Source: an uncultured Oxalobacter sp. (GTDB lineage: Bacteria > Pseudomonadota > Gammaproteobacteria > Burkholderiales > Burkholderiaceae_D). From it: 23,102 bases of DNA. The DNA is taken from NCBI GenBank assembly GCA_905202055.1, contig CAJKQK010000028.1, forward strand, positions 1 to 23,102. Reading direction: 5' to 3'. The translations under genes and the position numbers were made by a program. Shown here in pieces: positions 1 to 8,618 of the stretch (positions are counted from its first letter, which is position 1; each line of letters begins with the position of its first letter). The notes under the pieces were generated by a model. It was given only the letters and a program-made list of their open reading frames with translations. It was not told where the DNA came from and made no database searches.

Positions 1-1674
1 CATGCTGGCCCGAAGTGAATTCAAGGCTCCTGTAACATTCCCTTCTCCGGCAATGCTGCCTTTGTATCCCTTGCCGAAAATACCGAGATCTGGCGCATTC
101 AATTTCCAGGACAGGCGGTCTCCGACTCGCCCCAGATTTCCGGATGCGCGGATAGAATTCACTCCCAGTGCCAGTGATATGTCGGCATTGCGAACTTCTT
201 TGTCTTTTATACGAAAACTTCCTTTTCCGGATAAGGGCTGGTTGAACAGCCGACTCGGCAAAAAGCTGTAATGGACATCAATATCCGGCTGCGGTTTCAA
301 ATGGCCCGATGTGTCAAAGTCAAAATTCAGGTCGGACTGTGGGAAATGCCCGAAAGCGGCAAAATTGAAACGGCTGATCTTGCCTTTGAATTCAAAGTCC
401 TGCGGTTCCTTCAGATCCAGCTTGCCATCCATCCACATTTCACTTTGATCGGCTTTGAGCAACATTTCTTCAAGCGTAATCAGGTCTTCCACCTTCGTGA
501 CACGCGCATTCAGCCTGATCCGCGCCTCTTCGAGCTGCACAAGAAATTGCTGTTTTTTATCCCCATCGACAAAAACGATTTTTCCTGCGACATGAGTCGG
601 CCGGATATTTGAATAAATCTCATGAAAATCGAAACGGGAAGTTTTCAACGTCACTTCGGTTTTTGCCGTTGAAAACTGCCCTTTTCCGGTAAATTGTCCC
701 GCCTTGCCCATATCCAGCAGCACATTGTCTAACACGACGTTTTCGACATTGCCCTCTACTTTCGCTTTCACGGAATGGACGGGTAAATAATTTTCATCAA
801 ATGGCCCAGGTTTGGAATTTTCGACGGAAATCATGCCTTTGAGCGTTTTGTCTTCATGTGCCGTGACATGAATTTCCGCATTGAATAGCGCCTGAGGCCA
901 GCTCGATTCGATTCTGGATGGATCAATGCCTTTTGCGCTTAAATGAGCCGACTGGAAAACAAACGGGGCAAAAGGGGTAACAACCGCTTCCAGCTTTGCT
1001 TTCGCGTCGTAACCATCCAGATTCCCGGAAACATACAGATTGTTCAGGTCGCCACCCAACTTGAGACTGGCTGTCGCTTTCGCCAGTTCATTATCGAATT
1101 GCAGTGCCCCCCTGATTTTAAACGGCTGTACGGTTTCAAGATCGACATTGATGGCGGCAGTGCCAAACGGGCTGTCAAAACCCAGATTCTTCAATTCCCA
1201 AATATTCCTGTCCGCTGTCAGCGAAAAATGCATATCTTTCAACTCAATCCCAACTCCCATGCCTGACACGGATACGGAATCGACGTTCACCCCGGAAATC
1301 CTGATGGCTACAGGAGGCGCCAGTGATTGCGGTAATATAAAAGGCTCATCCGACGACCTTTTCATATCGATCGCCAGTTTCGAGGCTGAAATTTTTCCAA
1401 TGTCCAGTTGTCCCGAAAGCAATTGCCAGGGATGCCATTCAAATTGAAAATCCGTTATTTCAATATCGCGTTCAGGACTGCTATAGCTGATCCTTTCAAT
1501 TTCGAATGAACTTGCCAGCGTTCCGCTCACGCCCTGAATTTCAATATCGCCTCCACTTGCCTGTACCACTCTCTGTACGATCCATTGCAAGGTCCACTCC
1601 TGGCTGACGAGCCATACCAGCCCTCCGGCCAGAAGGAACGGGACGAAGATGAGAAGTAAAAGGCGCCGTCGCAT
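1..1674 (-). CDS. tamB: TamB, inner-membrane AsmA-like component of the translocation and assembly module (partial, C-terminus beyond window)
   Basis: Reading the minus strand from the ATG at 1674 gives an uninterrupted frame of 558 codons to the window edge. It starts MRRRLLLLIFVPFLLAGGLV: a basic N-terminus followed by one membrane segment (about residues 4-23), the usual TamB anchor. After that come repeated short beta-strand units rich in 'GNL', 'GKG' and 'I..SG' patterns, as expected for the periplasmic beta-taco/AsmA-like body. The conserved C-terminal TamB domain (DUF490) must lie outside the window. The start codon overlaps the tamA stop (TGATG), so the two genes are translationally coupled and TamA is the partner. 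Known role: TamB spans the periplasm and works with TamA in assembling some outer-membrane proteins and in envelope lipid transport. The identification rests mainly on position after tamA and overall architecture; no catalytic motif exists to check. Confidence 0.9.
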   Translation of the reverse strand, partial: MRRRLLLLIFVPFLLAGGLVWLVSQEWTLQWIVQRVVQASGGDIEIQGVSGTLASSFEIERISYSSPERDIEITDFQFEWHPWQLLSGQLDIGKISASKLAIDMKRSSDEPFILPQSLAPPVAIRISGVNVDSVSVSGMGVGIELKDMHFSLTADRNIWELKNLGFDSPFGTAAINVDLETVQPFKIRGALQFDNELAKATASLKLGGDLNNLYVSGNLDGYDAKAKLEAVVTPFAPFVFQSAHLSAKGIDPSRIESSWPQALFNAEIHVTAHEDKTLKGMISVENSKPGPFDENYLPVHSVKAKVEGNVENVVLDNVLLDMGKAGQFTGKGQFSTAKTEVTLKTSRFDFHEIYSNIRPTHVAGKIVFVDGDKKQQFLVQLEEARIRLNARVTKVEDLITLEEMLLKADQSEMWMDGKLDLKEPQDFEFKGKISRFNFAAFGHFPQSDLNFDFDTSGHLKPQPDIDVHYSFLPSRLFNQPLSGKGSFRIKDKEVRNADISLALGVNSIRASGNLGRVGDRLSWKLNAPDLGIFGKGYKGSIAGEGNVTGALNSLRASM

Positions 1675-3485
1675 CAGAATGTAAATCCCAAAGAAAAATG
1701 AAGCCGGAATTCCTTGCTTCTTTCACCGTATGCCAGATCGATCCCGATAGGGCCCGCCGGGCTTCGCCAACGACCGCCGATACCGTAACCGAAAGCCGGG
1801 TCCAGTTCTTTTATCGTATCGCCTGCATTACCGGCATCGACAAAAAACGCGACCCCCCAGTTTTTGATGAAGTAATACTGGTATTCGACACTGGCAACCG
1901 CGAGGTAGCGACCTCCCACGACAGCCCCGCCTTCTTTCACGCCCAGACTTTCATAAGCATAACCGCGAACAGACTGGTCGCCGCCTGTTCTGAACAGGAC
2001 GGTGGACGGGACTCCTTCCTTGCCGTTGGAGCCGACAGCACCCACCTCGCCGCGGAGGATCAGTTCTCCCTTTTCCCCGACCGGTTGAAAATGGACAGCT
2101 TTCATATAGCCCCTGACAAACGACTTGTCAGTCAGGACATGTTCTACCGCCCCTCCGATTTGTGCTTCAAACGCATATCCTTTCGTCGGTGCCAGCCGGT
2201 TATTCAAACGCCTTGTAATGATTCCGAACGTTAACGGGAGTGCATGGCTCTTTTGATAAGGCTGCCCCGCAATACGATTGTTTTCATTCAGATATTGAAG
2301 GGACAGGTATTTTTCAAGCCGTTGCGTACCCCATGCACGCCGATAATTTGCACTGACAAGCCGGGTGTCTTCCCCTTCGATTTCCGAACGGTCGTAAAGA
2401 ACACCGAAACTGTTCCGGACTCCACCTGGTTCCTGTGGCAGAAAAACGTCCGCCTTGGCCGTTTTCTGTTTCGTCTGCAAGATGACGGCACTTTTCAACT
2501 TGTAATCACGACCAAGAAAATGGAGGTTGTCGTAATTCAGGCTGATCCGCTTGCCTGTATCGGTACTGTAGCCGACACCGATGGCAGCATGTTTTTTCTT
2601 GTTCTCGACAACCGTGACGGTAATGGGAACTTCTTCCTTTCCAGATTCAAGATCGGCCGTCACCTCAACCGAGCTGAAATAACCGCTGTCCTGTATCCGT
2701 GACTGCCAGTTCAGCAAAGCGTTTTCCCTGAAGGTGCGCCCTTCCTTTACAGGATTCAGTCCCATAATGACATCCTTGCCGTAACGTTCGAGCCCCACGA
2801 TTTTGATCGGGCCGAACTTGACAGGATCACCACTGTTGATCACGACTTTCAGGGTCACTTCATGTGTTTCCGGATTGACGATCGCCTTTGTATCTTCCAG
2901 TTCAGCCCTCGGGTAACGTACCCTTGTCACCTGCCTCAACAAGGCAATCTTGGCCGCTTCCCAGTCGGCCATCCTGAAAACGGAGCCAACCGGCAACTCC
3001 CATCCTTTTTTCAGCTTTTCAATACCGGGTTTTGCCGATTCGGCCTGTCTGGTGATCGCTCCCTCGAATGTGATATCGATAGCCGCGACCTTGACCGCCT
3101 GGCCCGGATCGACGTCAATAATGACCTTTCGTGAATTATTGTCCGTCTTTTCCATTTTGGTGTGTATGACGGGAGAATAATATCCTTCCGTCTCGACCAG
3201 TTGGCGGATTTCATCCGGAGTCTCGCGGTAAAGCCGCCTCAACTGTGTCGTATCCATCTGTTCATTGCCTTTCCAGCGCAACAGGTCCAGATTATCCATC
3301 AGTATTTTTTTGACCGACTCGGGTGCATTGATGACGACATCGTAAGCAACCGGTTTGGCACAGACCGCCGATGAATACAAAACGAATAAGAAAACGAAGA
3401 GACTTTTAAGATAGACAGACGGGGAAAAAACGGCAAAACCCGTCCTTCCACTATTTCCGATCTTGTCTGTTTCAAAGTTGACCAT
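1674..3485 (-). CDS. tamA: TamA, Omp85-family outer-membrane barrel protein of the translocation and assembly module
   Basis: A 603-residue protein, close to the usual TamA length (about 580-600). A hydrophobic signal peptide ends near residue 43 (VLYSSAVCA/KPV), preceded by an unusually long stretch of about 25 polar residues after the chosen ATG, so the true start could lie further in. No better-placed ATG with a ribosome site was seen. Residues about 45-300 fit the POTRA repeats (for example GLERYGKDVIMGLNPVKEG and the VEVTADLESG region). The remainder is a 16-strand Omp85-type barrel, with the typical RTGGDQSVRGYAYESLG segment at about residues 495-511 and a C-terminal phenylalanine (LGFTF) that acts as the barrel assembly signal. 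It sits in the outer membrane and pairs with TamB, encoded immediately downstream with a TGATG overlap. It could be called simply an autotransporter assembly complex/BamA-family protein, but the tamB neighbour makes TamA the specific choice. Confidence 0.94.
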   Translation of the reverse strand: MVNFETDKIGNSGRTGFAVFSPSVYLKSLFVFLFVLYSSAVCAKPVAYDVVINAPESVKKILMDNLDLLRWKGNEQMDTTQLRRLYRETPDEIRQLVETEGYYSPVIHTKMEKTDNNSRKVIIDVDPGQAVKVAAIDITFEGAITRQAESAKPGIEKLKKGWELPVGSVFRMADWEAAKIALLRQVTRVRYPRAELEDTKAIVNPETHEVTLKVVINSGDPVKFGPIKIVGLERYGKDVIMGLNPVKEGRTFRENALLNWQSRIQDSGYFSSVEVTADLESGKEEVPITVTVVENKKKHAAIGVGYSTDTGKRISLNYDNLHFLGRDYKLKSAVILQTKQKTAKADVFLPQEPGGVRNSFGVLYDRSEIEGEDTRLVSANYRRAWGTQRLEKYLSLQYLNENNRIAGQPYQKSHALPLTFGIITRRLNNRLAPTKGYAFEAQIGGAVEHVLTDKSFVRGYMKAVHFQPVGEKGELILRGEVGAVGSNGKEGVPSTVLFRTGGDQSVRGYAYESLGVKEGGAVVGGRYLAVASVEYQYYFIKNWGVAFFVDAGNAGDTIKELDPAFGYGIGGRWRSPAGPIGIDLAYGERSKEFRLHFSLGFTF

Positions 3486-3702
3486 GCAATTTACAATCTT
3501 TTTCGTTTAAACCACCGGCAATTGATGAATATCTTATCTGCAAAAGGAGTGCATTCATTCATTATTGCTCAAACCGTTCAGGAATTCCCGATCGTTTCCA
3601 TATGTGTTGTCTTTTTATCGAAATAACAAAATCGTCACAAACGACCTGAAAAAAAAAGCAATCCTGTAAAATGCCAATCTGTTAATCCCTGACGGCAATG
3701 AC
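3486..3702. other. Divergent intergenic region between tamA and queC
   Basis: The 217-base AT-rich spacer must contain the promoters for tamAB (minus) and queC (plus). I could not assign convincing -35/-10 pairs. A TAAAAT at 3667-3672 is a possible queC -10 element, but no good -35 lies 16-18 bases upstream of it. I looked for a preQ1 riboswitch because queC belongs to that pathway and found no matching stem and A-rich tail. No open frame of note was seen. Confidence 0.4.
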
Positions 3703-4443
3703 ATGAACACTACCCTGCCAAATAAACCTTCCGAATCCGTGAAACATGCACTTGTCCTTTTCAGCGGCGGACAAGACTCGACAACCTGCCTGGCATGGGC
3801 CCTGAACCATTATGACAAGGTCGAAACCATCGGATTCTCATACGGACAACGGCACGCCGTCGAATTGGCTGTCCGGCCCGGCATTCTACAGAAAATCAGG
3901 AATTTTTCCGAAGAATGGAATAAAAAGCTGGGAAAAGACCACGTTTGCGACCTTTCATTGATCAGTAGCTTGTCGGAAACGGCCATGACATCGGATGTCA
4001 AAATCCGGATGATGGAAAACGGCTTGCCCAATACCTTCGTTCCGGGCCGGAACCTGATGTTTCTGATGGTAGCCGCCATGCTGGCCTATCGGCGTGGTCT
4101 GAACATTCTTGTCGGAGGCATGTGCGAAACCGATTTTTCCGGATACCCGGATTGCCGGGATGACGCCATCAAGGCCATGCAACTCGCACTGAACATCGGA
4201 ATGGATACCCGCTTGAACCTTGTCACACCGTTGATGTGGAAGAATAAAAAAGAAACATGGCAACTCGCTGCCGAACTGGGTGGACAGGAACTCGTCGATC
4301 TCATCATCAATGAAACGCACACCTGTTATGTTGGGGAACATGAAAAACTGAATACATGGGGATTTGGCTGCGGAGAATGCCCTGCCTGCCTGCTGCGAAA
4401 AAAAGGGTTTGAAGAATTCATTTCCCGGGATAAGCCGGAATAA
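3703..4443 (+). CDS. queC: 7-cyano-7-deazaguanine synthase QueC
   Basis: QueC converts 7-carboxy-7-deazaguanine to preQ0 with ATP and ammonia, a late step in making queuosine for tRNA. The 246-residue protein has the PP-loop ATP-binding motif FSGGQDSTT (residues 20-28) near the N-terminus and the family hallmark GFSYGQRHAVEL shortly after it. The C-terminus carries the zinc site: one cysteine in THTCYVG, then three in GFGCGECPACLLR. VPGRNLMFL in the middle is also typical of the family. It is about 15 residues longer than the E. coli enzyme because of a short N-terminal lead (MNTTLPNKPSESVKHA) and an internal insertion. The ATG at 3703 is preceded by an out-of-frame ATG at 3698; the region upstream has no strong Shine-Dalgarno. 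It is a single-gene unit ending at the bidirectional terminator it shares with xfp. No other queuosine gene is present in the window. Confidence 0.97.
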   Translation: MNTTLPNKPSESVKHALVLFSGGQDSTTCLAWALNHYDKVETIGFSYGQRHAVELAVRPGILQKIRNFSEEWNKKLGKDHVCDLSLISSLSETAMTSDVKIRMMENGLPNTFVPGRNLMFLMVAAMLAYRRGLNILVGGMCETDFSGYPDCRDDAIKAMQLALNIGMDTRLNLVTPLMWKNKKETWQLAAELGGQELVDLIINETHTCYVGEHEKLNTWGFGCGECPACLLRKKGFEEFISRDKPE

Positions 4444-4460
4444 TCCATTCTGTTTTTGAT

Positions 4461-4498
4461 AAAAAAACATCCACCGGTTTCCCGATGGATGTTTTTCG
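4461..4498. terminator. Bidirectional rho-independent terminator between queC and xfp
   Basis: An 11-bp perfect stem, AAAAACATCCA (4463-4473) paired with TGGATGTTTTT (4486-4496), encloses a 12-base loop. The A-run on one side and the T-run on the other give a U-tract in either direction. It lies 18 bases after the queC stop and about 30 bases after the xfp stop on the opposite strand, so it can end both convergent transcripts. Confidence 0.9.
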
Positions 4499-4527
4499 AC
4501 TTTTGCTCAAGACACCGGCATTCTCAA

Positions 4528-6924
4528 TCAGGATTTGCCATCCGCCCAGTTCCAGTCGCGAATGTTCGGCATGTCTTCACCGTATTTATAGACATACTCC
4601 TTGTGTTCCAGAAGTCTGTCACGCAAATACTGCTTGGTGTATGCCGCCCGTGAACCCAGACTTGGTAGCCTGTCGATCACATCCCCGGCAAGATGATAAC
4701 GATCCAGATCGTTCAACACGACCATATCGAACGGTGTCGTCGTCGTACCTTCTTCCTTGTAACCACGGACATGCATATTCTGATGGTTGGTACGTCTGTA
4801 AGTCAGGCGATGAATCAGCCACGGATATCCATGATAGGCAAAGATGATCGGCTTGTCCTTCGTGAAGAGAATATCGAATTCCTTGTCTGACAAACCATTC
4901 GGATGTTCGCTCGGCTGCTGCAAGGTCATCAGATTGACGACATTGATCACACGAATCTTCACTTCAGGCAAGCGTTCGCGCAGGATCTTGACTGCGGCCA
5001 GCGTTTCGAGCGTCGGGACATCGCCGCAACAGGCCATGACGACATCCGGCTCGGAGCCCTTGTCATTACTTGCCCATTCCCAAATACCGATACCGGCGGA
5101 ACAATGCTTGATCGCATCATCCATGTTCAGGTACTGCAGGGCAGGCTGTTTGCCAGCGACGATCACGTTGATGCGATGACGGCTGCGCATACAATGGTCG
5201 GTCACCGATAGCAGACAGTTTGCATCAGGCGGGAGATAAACACGGCTGATATCGGCTTTCTTGTTCATTACCAGATCGATGAACCCCGGATTCTGGTGAG
5301 AGAGGCCATTGTGATCCTGACGCCATACGTGGGAAGTCAGCAAATAGTTGAGCGATGCAATCGGGCGACGCCATGGGATATGACGCGTGACTTCAAGCCA
5401 TTTTGCATGCTGGTTATACATCGAATCGACCACATGGATAAACGCTTCATAACATGGGAAGAAACCGTGGCGCCCTGTCAGCAGATAGCCTTCCAGCCAG
5501 CCTTCACACTGGTGCTCTGACAGCATTTCCATGACGCGGCCGGTATGGGATACCTTGTCGTCGGTCGGTTTGATTTCATCCATTGATGAACGTTCCGTGA
5601 CTTCGAAAACCGCACCCCAGCGATTTGACGACGTTTCATCAGGGCTGAAAACACGGAAGTTCTTCGCTTCTTCGTTCAGGACGAAAATATCGCGGATCAT
5701 ATTGCCCTGGACACGCGTGCTTTCGGCGACAACGACGCCCGGCGACGGAACGTCAACGGCATATTTTCTGAAATCCGGCATACGCAATTCGCGCAGCAGA
5801 ATGCCACCGTTCGCATGGGGGTTCGCCCCCATTCTGCGGAGACCTTTTGGTGCCAGTTCGGCCAGTTCAGGTATCAGGCGACCCGTTTCATCGAACAGTT
5901 CATGAGGCTTGTAGCTCAAAAGCCACTCGTTCAGGATTTTCAGATGAGCCGGGTTCGTTTTCACTTCACTGACCGGAACCTGATGGGCGCGGAAAGTACC
6001 TTCAATCTGCTGACCATCCACGATATGCGGACCGGTCCAGCCTTTCGGGCTGCGCAAAACGATCATCGGCCACTGCGGACGTTCCTTGAAACCGTTCTTG
6101 CGCGCATCGTTCTGGATTTTCTTGATCCTGGTGATGACCGTATCCATGGTCGCTGCCATTTTCTGGTGCATGATCAAGGGATCGGAACCTTCCACATAGA
6201 ATGGTTCGTAACCGTAACCGCGCATCAGTTCGTCCAGCTCTTCAGGAGGAATGCGCCCCAAAACGGTCGGCCCTGCGATTTTGGCATCATTCAGATGCAG
6301 AATCGGCAAAACGGCGCCGTCGAAAACAGGATTGATGAATTTGTTGGAATGCCAGCCCGTCGCCAGCGGCCCGGTCTCGGCTTCACCGTCACCGACCACG
6401 CAGGTCACGATCAGGTCGGGATTGTCGAAAGCCGCGCCGAAAGCATGTGACAAGGAATATCCCAATTCACCACCTTCATTGATCGAGCCGGGTGTTTCAG
6501 CGGCCGTATGGCTTGGAATGCCACCAGGGAAAGAAAACTGGGTAAACAGCTTTTTCATCCCTTCTTCGTCTTCAGAAACGTTGGGATAAAACTCGCTGTA
6601 CGTTCCTTCCAGATAGGTATTGGCAACCAGAGCCGGACCGCCATGTCCCGGGCCGGTAACGAAAATCATGTCCAGATCATATTTTTTGATCACCCGATTC
6701 ATATGGACATAAACGAAATTCAGGCCCGGCGTCGTACCCCAGTGTCCCAGCAAACGCGGCTTGATATCGTCCGGCTTTAAAGGTTCGCGCAGTAATGGAT
6801 TATTGAATAAATAAATCTGTCCGACGGACAAATAGTTGGCTGCACTGAAATAGGCATTCATTTTATGCAGCATATCAACCGTCAAAGGCTCACTGTTCTG
6901 CTCAAGCTTTCCCGCTTCACCCAT
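4528..6924 (-). CDS. xfp: D-xylulose-5-phosphate/D-fructose-6-phosphate phosphoketolase
   Basis: A thiamine-diphosphate enzyme that splits xylulose 5-phosphate (and often fructose 6-phosphate) with phosphate into acetyl phosphate plus glyceraldehyde 3-phosphate (or erythrose 4-phosphate). At about 800 residues it is full family length. Visible signatures are TGPGHGGPALVAN (near residue 92), SHTAAETPGSINEGGELGYS (near 140), and the cofactor motif GDGEAETGPLATGW (near 180). The C-terminal ends with the usual HKEYVYKYGEDMPNIRDW. Two in-frame ATGs exist, at 6930 and 6924. The AAGGA on the minus strand sits 1 base from the first and 7 bases from the second, so I chose 6924 (798 residues). It is a single-gene unit with its own terminator. 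No acetate kinase or phosphotransacetylase lies in the window, so the fate of the acetyl phosphate cannot be seen here. Confidence 0.97.
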   Translation of the reverse strand: MGEAGKLEQNSEPLTVDMLHKMNAYFSAANYLSVGQIYLFNNPLLREPLKPDDIKPRLLGHWGTTPGLNFVYVHMNRVIKKYDLDMIFVTGPGHGGPALVANTYLEGTYSEFYPNVSEDEEGMKKLFTQFSFPGGIPSHTAAETPGSINEGGELGYSLSHAFGAAFDNPDLIVTCVVGDGEAETGPLATGWHSNKFINPVFDGAVLPILHLNDAKIAGPTVLGRIPPEELDELMRGYGYEPFYVEGSDPLIMHQKMAATMDTVITRIKKIQNDARKNGFKERPQWPMIVLRSPKGWTGPHIVDGQQIEGTFRAHQVPVSEVKTNPAHLKILNEWLLSYKPHELFDETGRLIPELAELAPKGLRRMGANPHANGGILLRELRMPDFRKYAVDVPSPGVVVAESTRVQGNMIRDIFVLNEEAKNFRVFSPDETSSNRWGAVFEVTERSSMDEIKPTDDKVSHTGRVMEMLSEHQCEGWLEGYLLTGRHGFFPCYEAFIHVVDSMYNQHAKWLEVTRHIPWRRPIASLNYLLTSHVWRQDHNGLSHQNPGFIDLVMNKKADISRVYLPPDANCLLSVTDHCMRSRHRINVIVAGKQPALQYLNMDDAIKHCSAGIGIWEWASNDKGSEPDVVMACCGDVPTLETLAAVKILRERLPEVKIRVINVVNLMTLQQPSEHPNGLSDKEFDILFTKDKPIIFAYHGYPWLIHRLTYRRTNHQNMHVRGYKEEGTTTTPFDMVVLNDLDRYHLAGDVIDRLPSLGSRAAYTKQYLRDRLLEHKEYVYKYGEDMPNIRDWNWADGKS

Positions 6925-7016
6925 ATTCATTTCCTTTCTATTCTTTCGAACTCAGCCTGCCAAATGCGACAAGATCCAAATGACAATGTTTAGGTAAGTG
7001 AACATCTATTCTTTTG

Positions 7017-7054
7017 AAAAAAAAGAACTTTGCCACCAGTCACAACATGGCAAA
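7017..7054 (-). terminator. Hairpin plus T-tract downstream of glmU, upstream of xfp
   Basis: On the minus strand, TTTGCCA (7054-7048) and TGGCAAA (7035-7029) form a 7-bp stem with a 12-base loop. After a short GTTC, eight Ts follow (7024-7017). It lies about 150 bases after the glmU stop and about 90 bases before the xfp start, so it can end the glmU transcript or act as an attenuator in a long xfp leader. A distal copy of one arm (7086-7097) could form a competing, longer stem. Confidence 0.6.
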
Positions 7055-7097
7055 ATTTTTTATTCGAATAGGGAATAACTCTCTTTGACTGGCAAAG
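7028..7097. repeat. Inverted repeat CTTTGCC(acc)AGTCA ... TGACTGGCAAAG
   Basis: CTTTGCCACCAGTCA at 7028-7042 and TGACTGGCAAAG at 7086-7097 are inverted copies that pair over 12 bp with a 3-base bulge. The inner copy also takes part in the terminator-like stem 7029-7054, so the two structures are mutually exclusive. The function is unknown; alternative RNA folding or a pair of protein-binding half-sites are both possible. Confidence 0.6.
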
Positions 7098-7200
7098 ACA
7101 GCCTCATCAACAATATAACAGGAAAAAACTCCATTTAGTCACTTTGACAGGAACAGGATTTGAAAAACTGCGATTGATCAATTTTTGAAGTAAAAAGACC

Positions 7201-8559
7201 TTATTTTTTTTCTTTTTCAGGTCTTTTCCAGTCATTTATCGTCGTTTGTTTCGCACGGGAAACCGTCAGCGATCCGGCCGGGACATCCCTGGTCAGGGTC
7301 GTACCGGCTCCGACAGTCGCACCGCTACCCACTTTGACCGGCGCAACCAGTTCGCAATTGGTCCCGATGAAGACATCGTCCTCGATAACCGTCTTGTGTT
7401 TGTTGGCGCCATCGTAGTTGCATGTAATAGCTCCCGCGCCGATATTCACACGGGCACCGACCGACGAATCACCGACATAGGCGAGATGATTCGCCTTGCT
7501 GTGCGCGGCAATCTGGCTGTTCTTGATTTCCACGAAATTGCCGATATGCACTTCTTCACCCAGCTCGGCACCGGGTCTCAAACGAGCGTAAGGTCCGATC
7601 AGCGAAGCGGAACCGACATTCGCACCATCAAGATGACAGAACGGGCGAACTTCTGCATTCTTTCCGATATTGCAATCCCTGACGATACAGTTCGCCCCAA
7701 TGGAAACGCCATCTGCCAAAACGACATGGCCTTCGAAAATGCAATTAACATCAATAAACACATCACGTCCGCATAGCAAGGATCCACGTATGTCGATACG
7801 GTCGGGATCGGCCAGGCCGACGCCTTTGTCGAGCAGGGCTTCTGCCATATTCTTCTGGTAAATACGCTCCAGTTCGGCCAATTGTCTCTTGCTGTTGACC
7901 CCAAGCGTTTCCCAGATCGCATCCGGCTGGGCAGATGTCACGTCAATCTGGTCCGCAACTGCCTTGCGGACAATATCCGTCAGGTAATATTCTCCCTGCG
8001 AATTGTCATTTGAAAGAGCAGACAGCCAGCTTTTCAGTGGAACAGTCGGAATCACCATGATTCCCGTATTGATTTCATTGACAGCGAGTTCATCAGGATT
8101 ACCATCCTTTTGTTCGACAATCCGGTTTATCTGTCCTTTTTCACGGATGATCCTGCCATATCCTGTCGGATCGTCCAGTTTGGCAGTGAGAATACCGAGC
8201 TTGTCCTTGCCTGCCGCTTCAACCAGTCGGTCCAACGAACTTTTTCCTATCAAAGGAACATCCCCATACAAAACCAGTGTCGGCACGGAATCCACCAGCA
8301 AACTTATCGACTGCATGACAGCATGACCGGTGCCAAGTTGTGGTTCCTGCCTGACGTACACCAGATCTTCGCCGACAATTTTTTTCTTCACCTGCTCGCC
8401 ACCATGACCGTAAACCACAATCAGCCTCTCAGGATTCAAAGAACGTGCGGTATCCAGTACATGCGCCAGCAGGGGCCTTCCGGCAAGAGAATGAAGTACT
8501 TTCGGCAAATCCGAATTCATGCGTTTGCCCATACCGGCAGCCAGAATAACGATATTCAT
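7201..8559 (-). CDS. glmU: Bifunctional N-acetylglucosamine-1-phosphate uridyltransferase / glucosamine-1-phosphate acetyltransferase GlmU
   Basis: GlmU acetylates glucosamine 1-phosphate and then adds UMP, giving UDP-GlcNAc for peptidoglycan and lipopolysaccharide. The N-terminal domain has the nucleotide-binding signature LAAGMGKRMNSDLPK (residues 5-19). It continues with YVRQEPQLGTGHAV, YGDVPLI and GYGRIIR, the typical uridyltransferase landmarks. The C-terminal part is a left-handed beta-helix built of hexapeptide repeats, with KNSQIAAHSKANHLAYVGD and NIGAGAITCNYDG marking the acetyltransferase site. The frame opens further upstream (8613), but homology begins at MNIVILAAG. I therefore chose the ATG at 8559, giving 452 residues, near the normal 456. 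The Shine-Dalgarno is weak. It is the last gene of a minus-strand run, 59 bases after the asparaginase-like gene. The commonly adjacent glmS is not present. Confidence 0.97.
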   Translation of the reverse strand: MNIVILAAGMGKRMNSDLPKVLHSLAGRPLLAHVLDTARSLNPERLIVVYGHGGEQVKKKIVGEDLVYVRQEPQLGTGHAVMQSISLLVDSVPTLVLYGDVPLIGKSSLDRLVEAAGKDKLGILTAKLDDPTGYGRIIREKGQINRIVEQKDGNPDELAVNEINTGIMVIPTVPLKSWLSALSNDNSQGEYYLTDIVRKAVADQIDVTSAQPDAIWETLGVNSKRQLAELERIYQKNMAEALLDKGVGLADPDRIDIRGSLLCGRDVFIDVNCIFEGHVVLADGVSIGANCIVRDCNIGKNAEVRPFCHLDGANVGSASLIGPYARLRPGAELGEEVHIGNFVEIKNSQIAAHSKANHLAYVGDSSVGARVNIGAGAITCNYDGANKHKTVIEDDVFIGTNCELVAPVKVGSGATVGAGTTLTRDVPAGSLTVSRAKQTTINDWKRPEKEKK

Positions 8560-8618
8560 GAGATCAATAGATAAAAGTTGAGAAATGAATGGAATAGCCG
8601 GACAGACCGGCACAAGTA

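Larger units (their letters stand above)
6925..7200 (-). other. Intergenic region between glmU and xfp (xfp leader/promoter)
   Basis: This 276-base AT-rich spacer separates two minus-strand genes. It holds the hairpin/T-tract structure described separately (7017-7097), the palindrome TATTCGAATA (7061-7070) and the overlapping inverted pair TTATTC (7060-7065)/GAATAA (7073-7078). A weak promoter-like pair on the minus strand is GTGACT (7142-7137) and TTATAT (7118-7113), spaced 18 bases. If used, it would give xfp a leader of about 180 bases that contains the hairpins. No coding frame is visible. Confidence 0.35.

Noticed and set aside
1698..3374. Several plus-strand open frames (up to 178 codons) over tamA
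   Set aside because: They are antisense to a well-supported gene, have no recognisable motifs and no ribosome sites.
3600..3702. Search for a preQ1 riboswitch upstream of queC
   Set aside because: No matching stem-loop with the A-rich tail was found.
5815..6450. 211-codon plus-strand frame antisense to xfp
   Set aside because: Shadow of a conserved enzyme; composition (many F, H, R, Q) is typical of antisense translation.
8560..8613. 18-residue N-terminal extension of GlmU
   Set aside because: Family homology starts at MNIVILAAG; the extension is not seen in GlmU proteins.
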